DNA of 64,000 nt from Robiginitomaculum sp. (GTDB taxonomy: Bacteria; Pseudomonadota; Alphaproteobacteria; Caulobacterales; Maricaulaceae), in assembly GCA_016765135.1 (NCBI GenBank), contig JAESQN010000028.1, positions 1 to 64,000 of the forward strand. The letters run 5' to 3'. Both the position numbers and the translations under genes were made by a program. Numbering within the stretch: the stretch's first letter is position 1; each line of letters opens with the position of its first letter. The notes below the pieces were generated by a model. The model worked only from the letters and a program-made list of their open reading frames with translations, had not been told where the DNA came from and did not search any database. Of this stretch, positions 48,186-56,085 are shown one piece after another.

Positions 48186-48960
48186 GGCGGGTTTCCTGTC
48201 TAAATTAAATCTGCGCATAGCAGACAGCAAAACGCACCCCAATTCAAGTGGCAATTCCAGCTGGGTGGATGAAAATGATGGGCGTATTACCTATTATCTA
48301 CGCCCGCGTGCCAGACGCATTCGCATAAAGATGGATGTTGCCAACCGGAAAGTTGCCGTCACGGTTCCGGGCCGTGCCAATAAGCTCAAAGACGCCAAGC
48401 AGTTCGTTCGCGAAAAATACGATTGGATATTGGTGCAATTAGAAGCCTTCCCGCCTGCTCAGCCATTTGTCGACGGGGGCGAGATATGGTTGCGCGGCGA
48501 GATATATACTTTGTATAGTCCCGACACGCGTGGTCGCCCCAAGGTCGATGAGGAATTGAAACACCTAATCGTTCCAGCTCACCCGGATACCTTGGAAGGG
48601 CGAGCAAAACGGTTTTTAATCCGCGAGGCCCGTGAAGCTCTGACCAATTGCACCCATGTTCACGCCAGTGCGCTCGGCAAAACCGTGAATAAAATCAGTG
48701 TGCGTGATACCAGCTCGCGTTGGGGGTCATGTGTCAGTCGCCGCTCCGGTAACCATATTTCCTATTCCTGGCGCTTGATCTGCGCGCCGCCTTTTGTGCT
48801 TGATTATGTCACCGCCCATGAATGCGCCCATCTCATACACCCCGACCACAGCAAAAATTTCTGGAATTTGTGCAACGAATTGGTCGATACCGTCAAGCCT
48901 GCCGAAGCCTGGCTAAAAAACCACGGCAATAAACTCCACGCCGTTGGTGCGCTATCCTGA
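48184..48960 (+). CDS. YgjP/M48-type metallopeptidase (DUF45)
   Basis: 258 residues. A WSS-like zinc protease domain with TAHECAHLIHPDHSKNFW, giving the HExxH site and a third histidine, and the preceding RDTSSRWGSCVSRRSGNHIS typical of YgjP. The N-terminal basic stretch RPRARRIRIKMD is also characteristic. It is cytoplasmic, probable DNA- or protein-associated protease; E. coli YgjP substrate is not established. ATG 48184 has GGGAG five bases upstream. The start overlaps the divergent lipoprotein start, so its promoter must lie inside that gene. Confidence 0.88.
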   Translation: MAGFLSKLNLRIADSKTHPNSSGNSSWVDENDGRITYYLRPRARRIRIKMDVANRKVAVTVPGRANKLKDAKQFVREKYDWILVQLEAFPPAQPFVDGGEIWLRGEIYTLYSPDTRGRPKVDEELKHLIVPAHPDTLEGRAKRFLIREAREALTNCTHVHASALGKTVNKISVRDTSSRWGSCVSRRSGNHISYSWRLICAPPFVLDYVTAHECAHLIHPDHSKNFWNLCNELVDTVKPAEAWLKNHGNKLHAVGALS

Positions 48961-48983
48961 ACGTCAACAGACCCTAAGTATAG

Positions 48984-49379
48984 TTACAAATTATTTCCGT
49001 ACACTTCTTTGGTCGCAACTTGCGCTAAAAATGCAGAACGGGTCAACCCGCGTTTTTTAGCCGTCTCGTCAATGCCTTTAAGCAGACCTGCATCCATGGT
49101 AATGTTGGCGCGAACAGAGCGTCCAGCAAAATCAATATAGGGGATTGCAACAAGTAGAGCGCCTTCCTTTAAGTCTTGTGTCGCTTCCTGGCGGATATCT
49201 TCCATGGGGCGCGCTTTGATAAACGGCATATCTTCAAAATAGAAAGCAAGAGCCTGCGCTGCATTTGCTATAGCCAGATCCAGCGTGTCGCCAGCTGAAT
49301 AGCAACCGGGTATATCAGGAAAGTGAACGCCGTAGGACGAGCCCTTTTCTTTATGAATAATTGCAATGTAGTTTTGCAT
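48984..49379 (-). CDS. hicB: HicB antitoxin
   Basis: 131 residues. The N-terminal partially degraded RNase H-like fold (YGVHFPDIPGCYSAGDTLD, then AIANAAQALAFYFEDM) is the toxin-binding domain; the C-terminal segment VRANITMDAGLLKGIDETAK is a ribbon-helix-helix DNA-binding domain. It neutralises HicA and represses its own operon. It begins 9 bases after the hicA stop. Confidence 0.9.
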   Translation of the reverse strand: MQNYIAIIHKEKGSSYGVHFPDIPGCYSAGDTLDLAIANAAQALAFYFEDMPFIKARPMEDIRQEATQDLKEGALLVAIPYIDFAGRSVRANITMDAGLLKGIDETAKKRGLTRSAFLAQVATKEVYGNNL

Positions 49380-49388
49380 ATTTTATCC

Positions 49389-49571
49389 TTATAACCAACC
49401 TGCCATTTTATAAATACTTCGCGCTGTGCCTGACGGGAGATCCTTTTTCGGGTGCGGGATTATAACAATTCTTCCGTTTTTTTTATATTTGTGATGTGAG
49501 CCTTTGCTGGACACAAATACAAATCCGTCATGTTCAAGTTTTTGAATTATCTTACGGCTATTTCTTTCCAT
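49389..49571 (-). CDS. hicA: HicA mRNA interferase toxin
   Basis: 60 residues from ATG 49571, with dsRBD-like fold and the catalytic His in FVSSKGSHHKYKKNGR, then IPHPKKDLPSGTARSIYK, the standard HicA end. It cleaves mRNA and tmRNA when free of HicB. The frame is open to 49625, adding 18 residues (MSNIRYLRSIYLHFEKHN), but family members start at the internal Met. Neither start has a strong ribosome binding site, common for toxins. Confidence 0.9.
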   Translation of the reverse strand: MERNSRKIIQKLEHDGFVFVSSKGSHHKYKKNGRIVIIPHPKKDLPSGTARSIYKMAGWL

Positions 49572-49644
49572 GTTATGTTTCTCGAAATGCAGATAAATAC
49601 TTCTTAAATATCTAATGTTTGACATAAGTAGTTTTATCTAGTGC

Positions 49645-49677
49645 GCATATAAATACGCATAAAATGGTGAATGTCAA
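49645..49677 (-). promoter_or_regulatory. Probable hicAB promoter/operator
   Basis: On the minus strand a perfect TTGACA (49677-49672) is followed at 16-17 bases by a poor -10 (TATTTA/ATTTAT). TATGCG is repeated at 11-base spacing within it (TATGCGTATTTATATGCGCA), and TGCG/CGCA form an inverted repeat, a plausible HicB operator. Confidence 0.4.
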
Positions 49678-49681
49678 GAAA

Positions 49682-50245
49682 TTATTGCGCCAACCCCATA
49701 AACACCACCTTAGCCGCGCCCCATATACGTGTGTCGTGTACCGTATAGCCGCGTAGGTTTGGTTCTTCGTCTTTGGCCACTTCGTAAATTATTACGGCTC
49801 CGTCCGCTATTAGGCCTTGTTCGCCCAGTTTACGCAAGACTGGGCGGGCCAGGCTTTTGTTATAGGGCGGATCCACGAATATATGTGTGAACGGGCCTCT
49901 AAGATTATTTGGCTCGATGCGCAGCTTGGTGGCATCACGGCGGTGCAGACGGGTGCTGCCGCCCAGACCCATATTGAGTGTGTTTTCGCGAATAGCGGCG
50001 CGGGCTTTTGGCTCGGTTTCCACAAACAAGCAAAACTCTGCGCCCCGCGACATAGCTTCCAGACCCAGTGCGCCGGAGCCTGCAAATATATCTATAACGA
50101 CGGCACCATCCATAGGAGGTGACCATTCGGCGTGCTTCAAAATGTTGAAAATACTTTCACGGGCCTGATCCGAAGTCGGACGGGTGGTCTTGCCGCTCGG
50201 GGTCACGATATTCCGGCCCCTGAATTTACCGCCGACGATGCGCAT
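49682..50245 (-). CDS. rsmD: 16S rRNA (guanine966-N2)-methyltransferase
   Basis: 187 residues. MRIVGGKFRGRNIVTPSG is the conserved RsmD start. The SAM-binding motif is VVIDIFAGSGALGLEAMSRG, and the catalytic motif is FVDPPYNKS. Methylates G966 of 16S rRNA during 30S assembly. It lies downstream of the rluB-type pseudouridine synthase gene on the same strand, a common pairing in alphaproteobacteria. Confidence 0.95.
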   Translation of the reverse strand: MRIVGGKFRGRNIVTPSGKTTRPTSDQARESIFNILKHAEWSPPMDGAVVIDIFAGSGALGLEAMSRGAEFCLFVETEPKARAAIRENTLNMGLGGSTRLHRRDATKLRIEPNNLRGPFTHIFVDPPYNKSLARPVLRKLGEQGLIADGAVIIYEVAKDEEPNLRGYTVHDTRIWGAAKVVFMGLAQ

Positions 50246-50373
50246 TTATATCGCTCCCGGCAGTGCGCAAGAGCGTACGCCTGCCCTGAAGTTGTAATGG
50301 GCGTGGCGCATGGGCGCCGACGGTTGGTCAGCCTTGCCTCGCAAATGCTCGGTACATATGAAGCTGGCAATCA

Positions 50374-51279
50374 TCATTTTTTGCGTCCTTTTCCAGAGGT
50401 GGATTTTCCAGCGACCGGTCTGCCCGCACCTGATCGCCGCAGACCTTTTTTGCCTTTGTAATTGGATTTCATTTTTGGTTTGCTCTTTATTGTCCCGGTT
50501 GGGCGTTCTTTGGGGACATCGACCAAATGCCCCAGCTGATCGCGCAACGCTTTGGGTTTGACCTCCTCGACCTGCCCGCGTCTCAAATCACCAAGCTGTA
50601 TAGGGCCGTAGGACAGGCGGATCAGGCGGTTGACCTTGAGGCCTAGGGTTTCCAGGGCGCGGCGTATCTCGCGGTTTTTGCCCTCGCGGATGGTCAAACT
50701 GATCCAGGCATTAGTGCCTTGTTGTTTGTCCAGCGTCGCCTCAATAGGCCCGGTTTTTACGCCGTCGATCAAAATACCACTTTTGAGCCTGTCCAATCTG
50801 TCCTGTGTGGTTTTGCCGTAAGCCCGCGCCCGATATTTGCGGGCAAACCCGGTTTTGGGCAGCTCAAGTTTTCGCGCCAGCTCGCCGTCATTGGTCAGGA
50901 GTAATAGACCTTCGGAGGTCATATCCAGTCGCCCGACCGAAATCACACGCGGCAAATCTTTGGGCAGGTTTTCAAATACGGTGGGACGCCCGCCGGGGTC
51001 CATATGGGTGGTCAACAGCCCTACGGGTTTATGGTAACGCCACAGGCGCGGTGCGGCTTTGGCCTCGACGGGTTTATTATCCACCAGAATGGTTTCATGA
51101 CCAGTGATCAGAAATGCAGGCGTGTCTAAAACCGTGCCGTTCACTGTAATCCGTCCAGCCGCAATCATGCGCTCAACCTCGCGGCGCGATGCCACGCCGG
51201 CGCGGGCCAGAACCTTGGCGATGCGTTCAGCCTTTTTGGCACCTTTATTCGCAGTTTTCTTTGCTTCAATTTGCGGCAC
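50374..51279 (-). CDS. RluB/RsuA-family rRNA pseudouridine synthase
   Basis: 301 residues. An S4 RNA-binding domain (ERIAKVLARAGVASRREVER) is followed by a catalytic domain with GRLDMTSEGLLLLTNDG, where the Asp is catalytic, and the closing TIREGKNREIRRALETLGL. The C-terminal tail is very basic. It is most like RluB, which makes pseudouridine 2605 in 23S rRNA, but family members with other sites (RluE, RluF, RsuA) are similar. The start is GTG 51279. It diverges from tadA with 35 bases between starts. Confidence 0.9.
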   Translation of the reverse strand: MPQIEAKKTANKGAKKAERIAKVLARAGVASRREVERMIAAGRITVNGTVLDTPAFLITGHETILVDNKPVEAKAAPRLWRYHKPVGLLTTHMDPGGRPTVFENLPKDLPRVISVGRLDMTSEGLLLLTNDGELARKLELPKTGFARKYRARAYGKTTQDRLDRLKSGILIDGVKTGPIEATLDKQQGTNAWISLTIREGKNREIRRALETLGLKVNRLIRLSYGPIQLGDLRRGQVEEVKPKALRDQLGHLVDVPKERPTGTIKSKPKMKSNYKGKKGLRRSGAGRPVAGKSTSGKGRKK

Positions 51280-51314
51280 TTGACCTATCCTTGGTTTTGG
51301 CTCAATTCAGAGCC

Positions 51315-51773
51315 ATGAATGATGAACACTATATGCGCCAATGTATAGAGCAAGCGCAAGCGGCAAGTGTACGCGGGGAAGTGCCAGTGGGCGCTTTGGT
51401 GGTTGATCCGAATACAGATAAAGTGATTGCGCGAACAGGCAATGCCCCAATTGGCATTTGCGACCCGACCGCCCACGCCGAAATCTTGGCGCTTAGGGAC
51501 GCCGCCTATAAGACGGGTAATTACCGTCTAAGCGGGCTGACTCTTTATGTCACATTGGAGCCGTGTACCATGTGCGCCGGGGCCATATCCAACGCCCGCA
51601 TCACCCGTCTGGTTTACGGCGCATCCGACCCAGAGGGCGGAGCCGTACAAAATGGTGTGCGGTTTTTTGAGCAAACCTCTTGCCATTCCAAACCGGAGGT
51701 TAAGGGCGGCGTTCTGGCGGATGAATGCGGGCAGATTTTGAAGAATTTCTTTAAAGCTCGCCGCCGTCAATAA
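51315..51773 (+). CDS. tadA: tRNA-specific adenosine deaminase
   Basis: 152 residues. Converts A34 to inosine in tRNA-Arg(ACG). The zinc site is intact: HAEILALRDAA and EPCTMCAGAI. GEVPVGALVVDP is the conserved N-terminal strand. ATG 51315 fits the family start; the frame is open further upstream but that part antisense-overlaps the pseudouridine synthase gene. It is convergent with the TonB-dependent receptor gene (5 bases between stops). Confidence 0.95.
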   Translation: MNDEHYMRQCIEQAQAASVRGEVPVGALVVDPNTDKVIARTGNAPIGICDPTAHAEILALRDAAYKTGNYRLSGLTLYVTLEPCTMCAGAISNARITRLVYGASDPEGGAVQNGVRFFEQTSCHSKPEVKGGVLADECGQILKNFFKARRRQ

Positions 51774-51778
51774 AGCCG

Positions 51779-53890
51779 TTAAAACGTGCCGCTGACATCC
51801 AGGCTAAATGTAACCCCGAACGGGCGCACACGGGATTCTGTGAATTCCAGTTGGCCGAGATCGCGTCTGGTGGTGAAAGCCTGGCGCACCAGGTTATCGG
51901 TTTGATCAAGCAGGTTTCTAAGGCCTGCGCGGATTTTCAGGCCGTAAATGTCTTTGTGTTCCACAAATGCGGTGGCCAGTGGCCGGGTGTTGGTTTCCAG
52001 GCTGATGGTGTCGAGGCGAAATGACGGGGCGTTTACGTTTTGGTCAAGTGTACCGCCATAAGCCCAATTTGTGTTCGGAATATCATGGCGAAATTCGATG
52101 TCCCATCTGGTTCGTTTGTCTTCGTTCAAACGTCGCGAGAGACCCGTGAGTGGGTCATCAACTTCTGAATTGCGCAGATCAAGCCTAAGGTCAAGCTGGG
52201 TGCCTTTGAACCCCCATTTATCGCCCTTGATCGTGGCGGTGAAATCGACGCCGTAGCGTTTGGCATTGTCAATATTCCCGACCGCATCGCCGTCTATACC
52301 AACCGGAATACGGTCAATCAGATCAGAGATAAGCTCGCCGTAAAACCTTGCATTAAAAGTATTGCCTTGACCAAAGTTTTTATCAAACTCCACCGAGCCA
52401 ACCCAGGCCTGGTTTGGAACCAGTTCCGAATTACCTGTATTGTTTAAATCGTCTTGTAAGTTGAGGGTGGAAATAAAATCAGAGAAATTTAACTGGCCGA
52501 CTTCGCGCTCTATCCTGGTCCGGATGGTCAAGCTGTCGCTGGGTTTATAACTTGTGGTAATGAGGCCTTTTGGACGGAAAAAATCGCGCACCTGATTGGC
52601 ATCCCCGGTTTGGGAAATTTGTGAATACTCAAAACCGCCTGTGATTTGCACATCCCAATTTGGCAACAAAGCCCGGCTGTGGGTTAAGGCAAATTCGCCG
52701 CGTTGCTCTTCCACGCGTGATGTGCCGCCCGGTACGGGTACGGCAAAAAAATCACCCGTGGTCGGATTTAAAATCTCCAGGCTTGAAGCAATATCAACGA
52801 AGTTAAATGCGCCCTCCAGGGACAATTGCCAGTTTTTGCCCTGGTTTGGGGCGAGCGAATATTCTGTCCGCACAATGGCTTCGCCGTCTTGGGAGGCCTG
52901 CCCGAACCTGCTGCCTGCGCTTTGTGCGCCAGCTGTAAATTGGTCAAATATTGAGACAGCGGGGTTTTCCCTAAACCTGTAATAAGCAATGATTTTAAGC
53001 TTGCCGGTTAGGGATTTAGGCCCGGCGGGTAATTCATAGTCCGCGCCAACGCTGGCATTCCAGGCATCAACAGTTCTTAAAAACAAAGTCTCATTGTTAT
53101 CGCCCATAACAGTATTACCCATAACAGTATTAGGGTGGGCGCTAAAGGCCGTGCGCCTGGATATTTCGCGGATTTCCAGGTCGAACAAATTATATTCCGC
53201 GTTCAGATTGACCACATGCCCATCCTTGGGCTTCCAGGTCAACGAGGTGGAAATACCCGGACTATCCCTGGAAAACCGCGCGGTCTCATCACGGGTCTCG
53301 AACACAAACCCGTCCGGTGTAAATCGTTCTTCCAGCCCGAAATTGCCAAACCTGAAAGCAGTGTTGCGCAGGGTTGCGGCGTAAGACAAATCTCCGGTTT
53401 CGCCCGATACCGTGACAGACCCGCGCAATAGATTGGGTTTAACATTTTTGCGAAATTGTGGTCGCCATTGCCAGGTCGTGGAGACACCGGTGTTTTTGGT
53501 AGTAATATTGGCAACCCGTCCCAACAAGCCCGGAATGTCCAGGGTGGCCCCGTCAACAATATCAATACGCACCACATTTGCGGCATTGATGCGCGCCAGT
53601 TGATCTTCCGCATTGGTTTTACCAGAAATTCGTTCCCCGTTGATCAAAATATTAGCTCCGCCTTGGCCCAGACCGCGCCTATTTTCACTGCTGCGAAGTT
53701 GAAATCCGGGCACACGGGCAATCATATCCAAGGCGTTACGCGGGGTGAATTGGTCGAAATACTCCAAGGTATAGGAGTTTATAGTGTCGGGGGTTTGTGC
53801 GTCTTGGGCAGTGCTTAATTGACCATAACCAAGAACGGTTATGGCCGTCAGGCAAAACCCGGCGCGAAAAACTCTAGTTAAATACTGCAA
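51779..53890 (-). CDS. TonB-dependent receptor, second of a tandem pair
   Basis: 703 residues. Signal peptide ends LSTAQ. The plug carries PGFQLRSSENRRGLGQGGA, ILINGERISGKTN and VVRIDIVDGATLDIPGL; a barrel follows, ending VSGTF with the terminal Phe needed for outer-membrane insertion. It is a paralogue of the next gene upstream, with clear alignment along the whole length. Start is TTG 53890, with GAGG 4 bases upstream; no ATG fits. A perfect 15-bp tandem duplication at 53103-53132 repeats NTVMG in the barrel. Substrate unknown. Confidence 0.9.
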   Translation of the reverse strand: MQYLTRVFRAGFCLTAITVLGYGQLSTAQDAQTPDTINSYTLEYFDQFTPRNALDMIARVPGFQLRSSENRRGLGQGGANILINGERISGKTNAEDQLARINAANVVRIDIVDGATLDIPGLLGRVANITTKNTGVSTTWQWRPQFRKNVKPNLLRGSVTVSGETGDLSYAATLRNTAFRFGNFGLEERFTPDGFVFETRDETARFSRDSPGISTSLTWKPKDGHVVNLNAEYNLFDLEIREISRRTAFSAHPNTVMGNTVMGDNNETLFLRTVDAWNASVGADYELPAGPKSLTGKLKIIAYYRFRENPAVSIFDQFTAGAQSAGSRFGQASQDGEAIVRTEYSLAPNQGKNWQLSLEGAFNFVDIASSLEILNPTTGDFFAVPVPGGTSRVEEQRGEFALTHSRALLPNWDVQITGGFEYSQISQTGDANQVRDFFRPKGLITTSYKPSDSLTIRTRIEREVGQLNFSDFISTLNLQDDLNNTGNSELVPNQAWVGSVEFDKNFGQGNTFNARFYGELISDLIDRIPVGIDGDAVGNIDNAKRYGVDFTATIKGDKWGFKGTQLDLRLDLRNSEVDDPLTGLSRRLNEDKRTRWDIEFRHDIPNTNWAYGGTLDQNVNAPSFRLDTISLETNTRPLATAFVEHKDIYGLKIRAGLRNLLDQTDNLVRQAFTTRRDLGQLEFTESRVRPFGVTFSLDVSGTF
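53103..53132 (-). repeat. 15-bp perfect tandem duplication inside a receptor gene
   Basis: CCCATAACAGTATTA occurs twice in direct succession, adding one extra NTVMG unit in frame. The paralogue upstream lacks it. Confidence 0.9.
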
Positions 53891-53899
53891 ATTTACCTC

Positions 53900-53938
53900 T
53901 AAATACTCTAAACGTGAAAACCATGTTTAGAGTATTTA
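53900..53938 (-). promoter_or_regulatory. Inverted repeat in the leader of the second receptor gene
   Basis: TAAATACTCTAAAC and GTTTAGAGTATTTA are perfect 14-bp arms around 11 bases. It lies 51 bases after the upstream receptor stop and immediately before the GAGG ribosome binding site of the next one. No U-run follows on the minus strand, so it is more likely an operator or mRNA structure than a terminator. Confidence 0.6.
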
Positions 53939-53989
53939 AGGCACAAGGAAAGTAAACAAATTGTCAGGTAGTGCTTAATTAGATAGTTC

Positions 53990-56032
53990 TTAAAACGTAC
54001 CGCTGACCCGCATATTATATATGAGGTCAAAACTACGGCTGCGGTCTTCTATGCGCAATAGATTGACGCGGCGGTTGTCAAAAACCTCGCGCCGAAAATC
54101 GCCACTGGCGTCAAACAGATTGCCAATTTGCGCCCGCACTTTCAGGCCAAAAACATCTTTGTGTTCAATATAGGCGGAACTCCACGGCCTATCAAGGTTA
54201 AACTGCTCGGTGGTGGTTAAGCGGAAATTTGGAGCCCGTATGTTTTGGTCGGCGAAAAACCCCCAGGCCCAACTAGTGTTTGGAATGTCATGGCGGAACT
54301 CAACGCTCCAGTTAGATTTGGTGTCACCGTTCAGTCTACGGTTAAATCCGCCAATCGGGTCGATGATTGATGAGCGGCGCAAGAGAAATGACAAATCGAG
54401 CTGAGTGCCTTTAAACCCCCATTTGTCCCCTTTAAGTGTGGTGTTGAAGGTGATCCCATAACGGTTCGCACTGTCGATATTCCCGACCGCATCTCCGTCT
54501 ACCCCAATAGGAATGCGTTCAACCCGGTCAGAAATAAACGTGTGAAAAGCTCGGATTTTTAAGGTATTGCCATTGCCGAAGTCTTTATTCAACGTGACCC
54601 CCGCAAATAAATCTTGTTGTGGAACCAAAGAGGTATTGCCTAATGTATCCAATTCATCCTGTACGTCGACCGAGGAAATAAAATCGAAAAAACTCAACTG
54701 CCCGACTTCACGTTCTATTCTTGTGACAATGGAGGTGCTGTCATTTAGTTTATAGGTGGCGGAAATAAACCCTTTCGGGCGAAAAAAGTTACGGGTCAAA
54801 CCGATGTCTTGGGACAGCTCGGAATACTCCGCGCCGAAAGAGGCTTGCACATCCCATTTGCTCGACAATTTTCGCGAATGGGTGAGGGTGGCTTCGCCGC
54901 GTTTTTCTTCGACCCGTGATGTAGCGCCGGTAAGCGGTACATTAACAAAAACCCCGTTATCCAGTACCACAAGACTGGACGCAATATCGAGATAATTAAA
55001 CACACCTTCGACCCCGATTTGCCAATCGCCTTTATCATTTGGTTTCCAAGAATATTCTGCGCGGCCAATAATTTCGGCTTCATCAGCGGCGCGGGAAAAA
55101 CGACTGCCGGATGTGCGCCCAAGCACCGGATCAAACACATCAAAGCGCGAAATGGTCGGCGAATGCTCAAAGCGGTAATGGCCGATCAATTTTAATTTGC
55201 CGTTTTTTTCACTCATGAGGAACGGAAATTCATAATCCACATCGACGCTGGCATTCCATTCGTCTTCGGCGTTGGAAAACAGGGTTTCCCCCGTTGTGCC
55301 TGCCGCCGTCACCGCCGTGCTTCTGGATTGTTCGCGGCCATTAAAATTGACCTGGTTGTATTTCAGGTTCAAATTACCCACATGGTCTTGCTTGGGTTTC
55401 CAGGTTAAGTCCGCCGCAACGCCTGGGTTGTCGCGGAAAAATTGGGCGTCCTCATTGCGGGTTTCAAACAGAACACCATTTGCATCTGTCAGAGTTTCCA
55501 GACCCCTATTCCCATTTCGAAAAGGGTTGTTTTGTGCGGTAAATGACCAGGCCAGATCACCGCTCTCGCCGGACACCGTTGCCTTGAGATCATAGAGATT
55601 AGCTGGGAGCCGGTTGCGCCATTCCGGGCGCCATTCCCATGTGCCGGATACGCCCGTGCTTTTGGTGATGACATTGGCCACTTGCCCGCTAAGCCCCGGA
55701 ATATCCAAAGACGTGCCGTCAACAATTTCGATGCGCACCACATTGGCGGCATTGATACGCGACAATTGATCCCCTGCATTGGTTTTGCCAGAAATTCTGT
55801 CCCCATTGATCAAGACATTGGCACCGCCCTGGCCCAGCCCGCGCCTGCCGCCGCTTGAGCGGATTTGAAAACCGGGAATACGCGACACCATATCAATGGC
55901 GGTGCGCGGCACAAATTGCTCGAAATACGCGGGCTCAAAGACTTGGGTGCCATCACTTGTTTCTTGGCCGTATGCGGTTGTACTGAGGGTGAGCGTAACC
56001 AGCCCACCCAAGAGGGTGCGTTTTAAATACAT
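53990..56032 (-). CDS. TonB-dependent receptor, first of a tandem pair
   Basis: 680 residues. Signal peptide ends TAYGQ. The plug shares PGFQIRSSGGRRGLGQGGAN and LINGDRISGKTNAGDQLSRI with its neighbour, and the barrel ends VSGTF. The paired receptors have a short plug and lack an obvious TonB box. The gene starts 53 bases after the M56 sensor stop on the same strand, so BlaI, sensor and both receptors may form one transcript. Substrate unknown; the context suggests envelope- or peptide-related signals. Confidence 0.9.
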   Translation of the reverse strand: MYLKRTLLGGLVTLTLSTTAYGQETSDGTQVFEPAYFEQFVPRTAIDMVSRIPGFQIRSSGGRRGLGQGGANVLINGDRISGKTNAGDQLSRINAANVVRIEIVDGTSLDIPGLSGQVANVITKSTGVSGTWEWRPEWRNRLPANLYDLKATVSGESGDLAWSFTAQNNPFRNGNRGLETLTDANGVLFETRNEDAQFFRDNPGVAADLTWKPKQDHVGNLNLKYNQVNFNGREQSRSTAVTAAGTTGETLFSNAEDEWNASVDVDYEFPFLMSEKNGKLKLIGHYRFEHSPTISRFDVFDPVLGRTSGSRFSRAADEAEIIGRAEYSWKPNDKGDWQIGVEGVFNYLDIASSLVVLDNGVFVNVPLTGATSRVEEKRGEATLTHSRKLSSKWDVQASFGAEYSELSQDIGLTRNFFRPKGFISATYKLNDSTSIVTRIEREVGQLSFFDFISSVDVQDELDTLGNTSLVPQQDLFAGVTLNKDFGNGNTLKIRAFHTFISDRVERIPIGVDGDAVGNIDSANRYGITFNTTLKGDKWGFKGTQLDLSFLLRRSSIIDPIGGFNRRLNGDTKSNWSVEFRHDIPNTSWAWGFFADQNIRAPNFRLTTTEQFNLDRPWSSAYIEHKDVFGLKVRAQIGNLFDASGDFRREVFDNRRVNLLRIEDRSRSFDLIYNMRVSGTF

Positions 56033-56085
56033 TGTGTTATGCCTTAATGTTGTTGTTTATGTTTGGGTGTTAATTTTCTTTTGTG

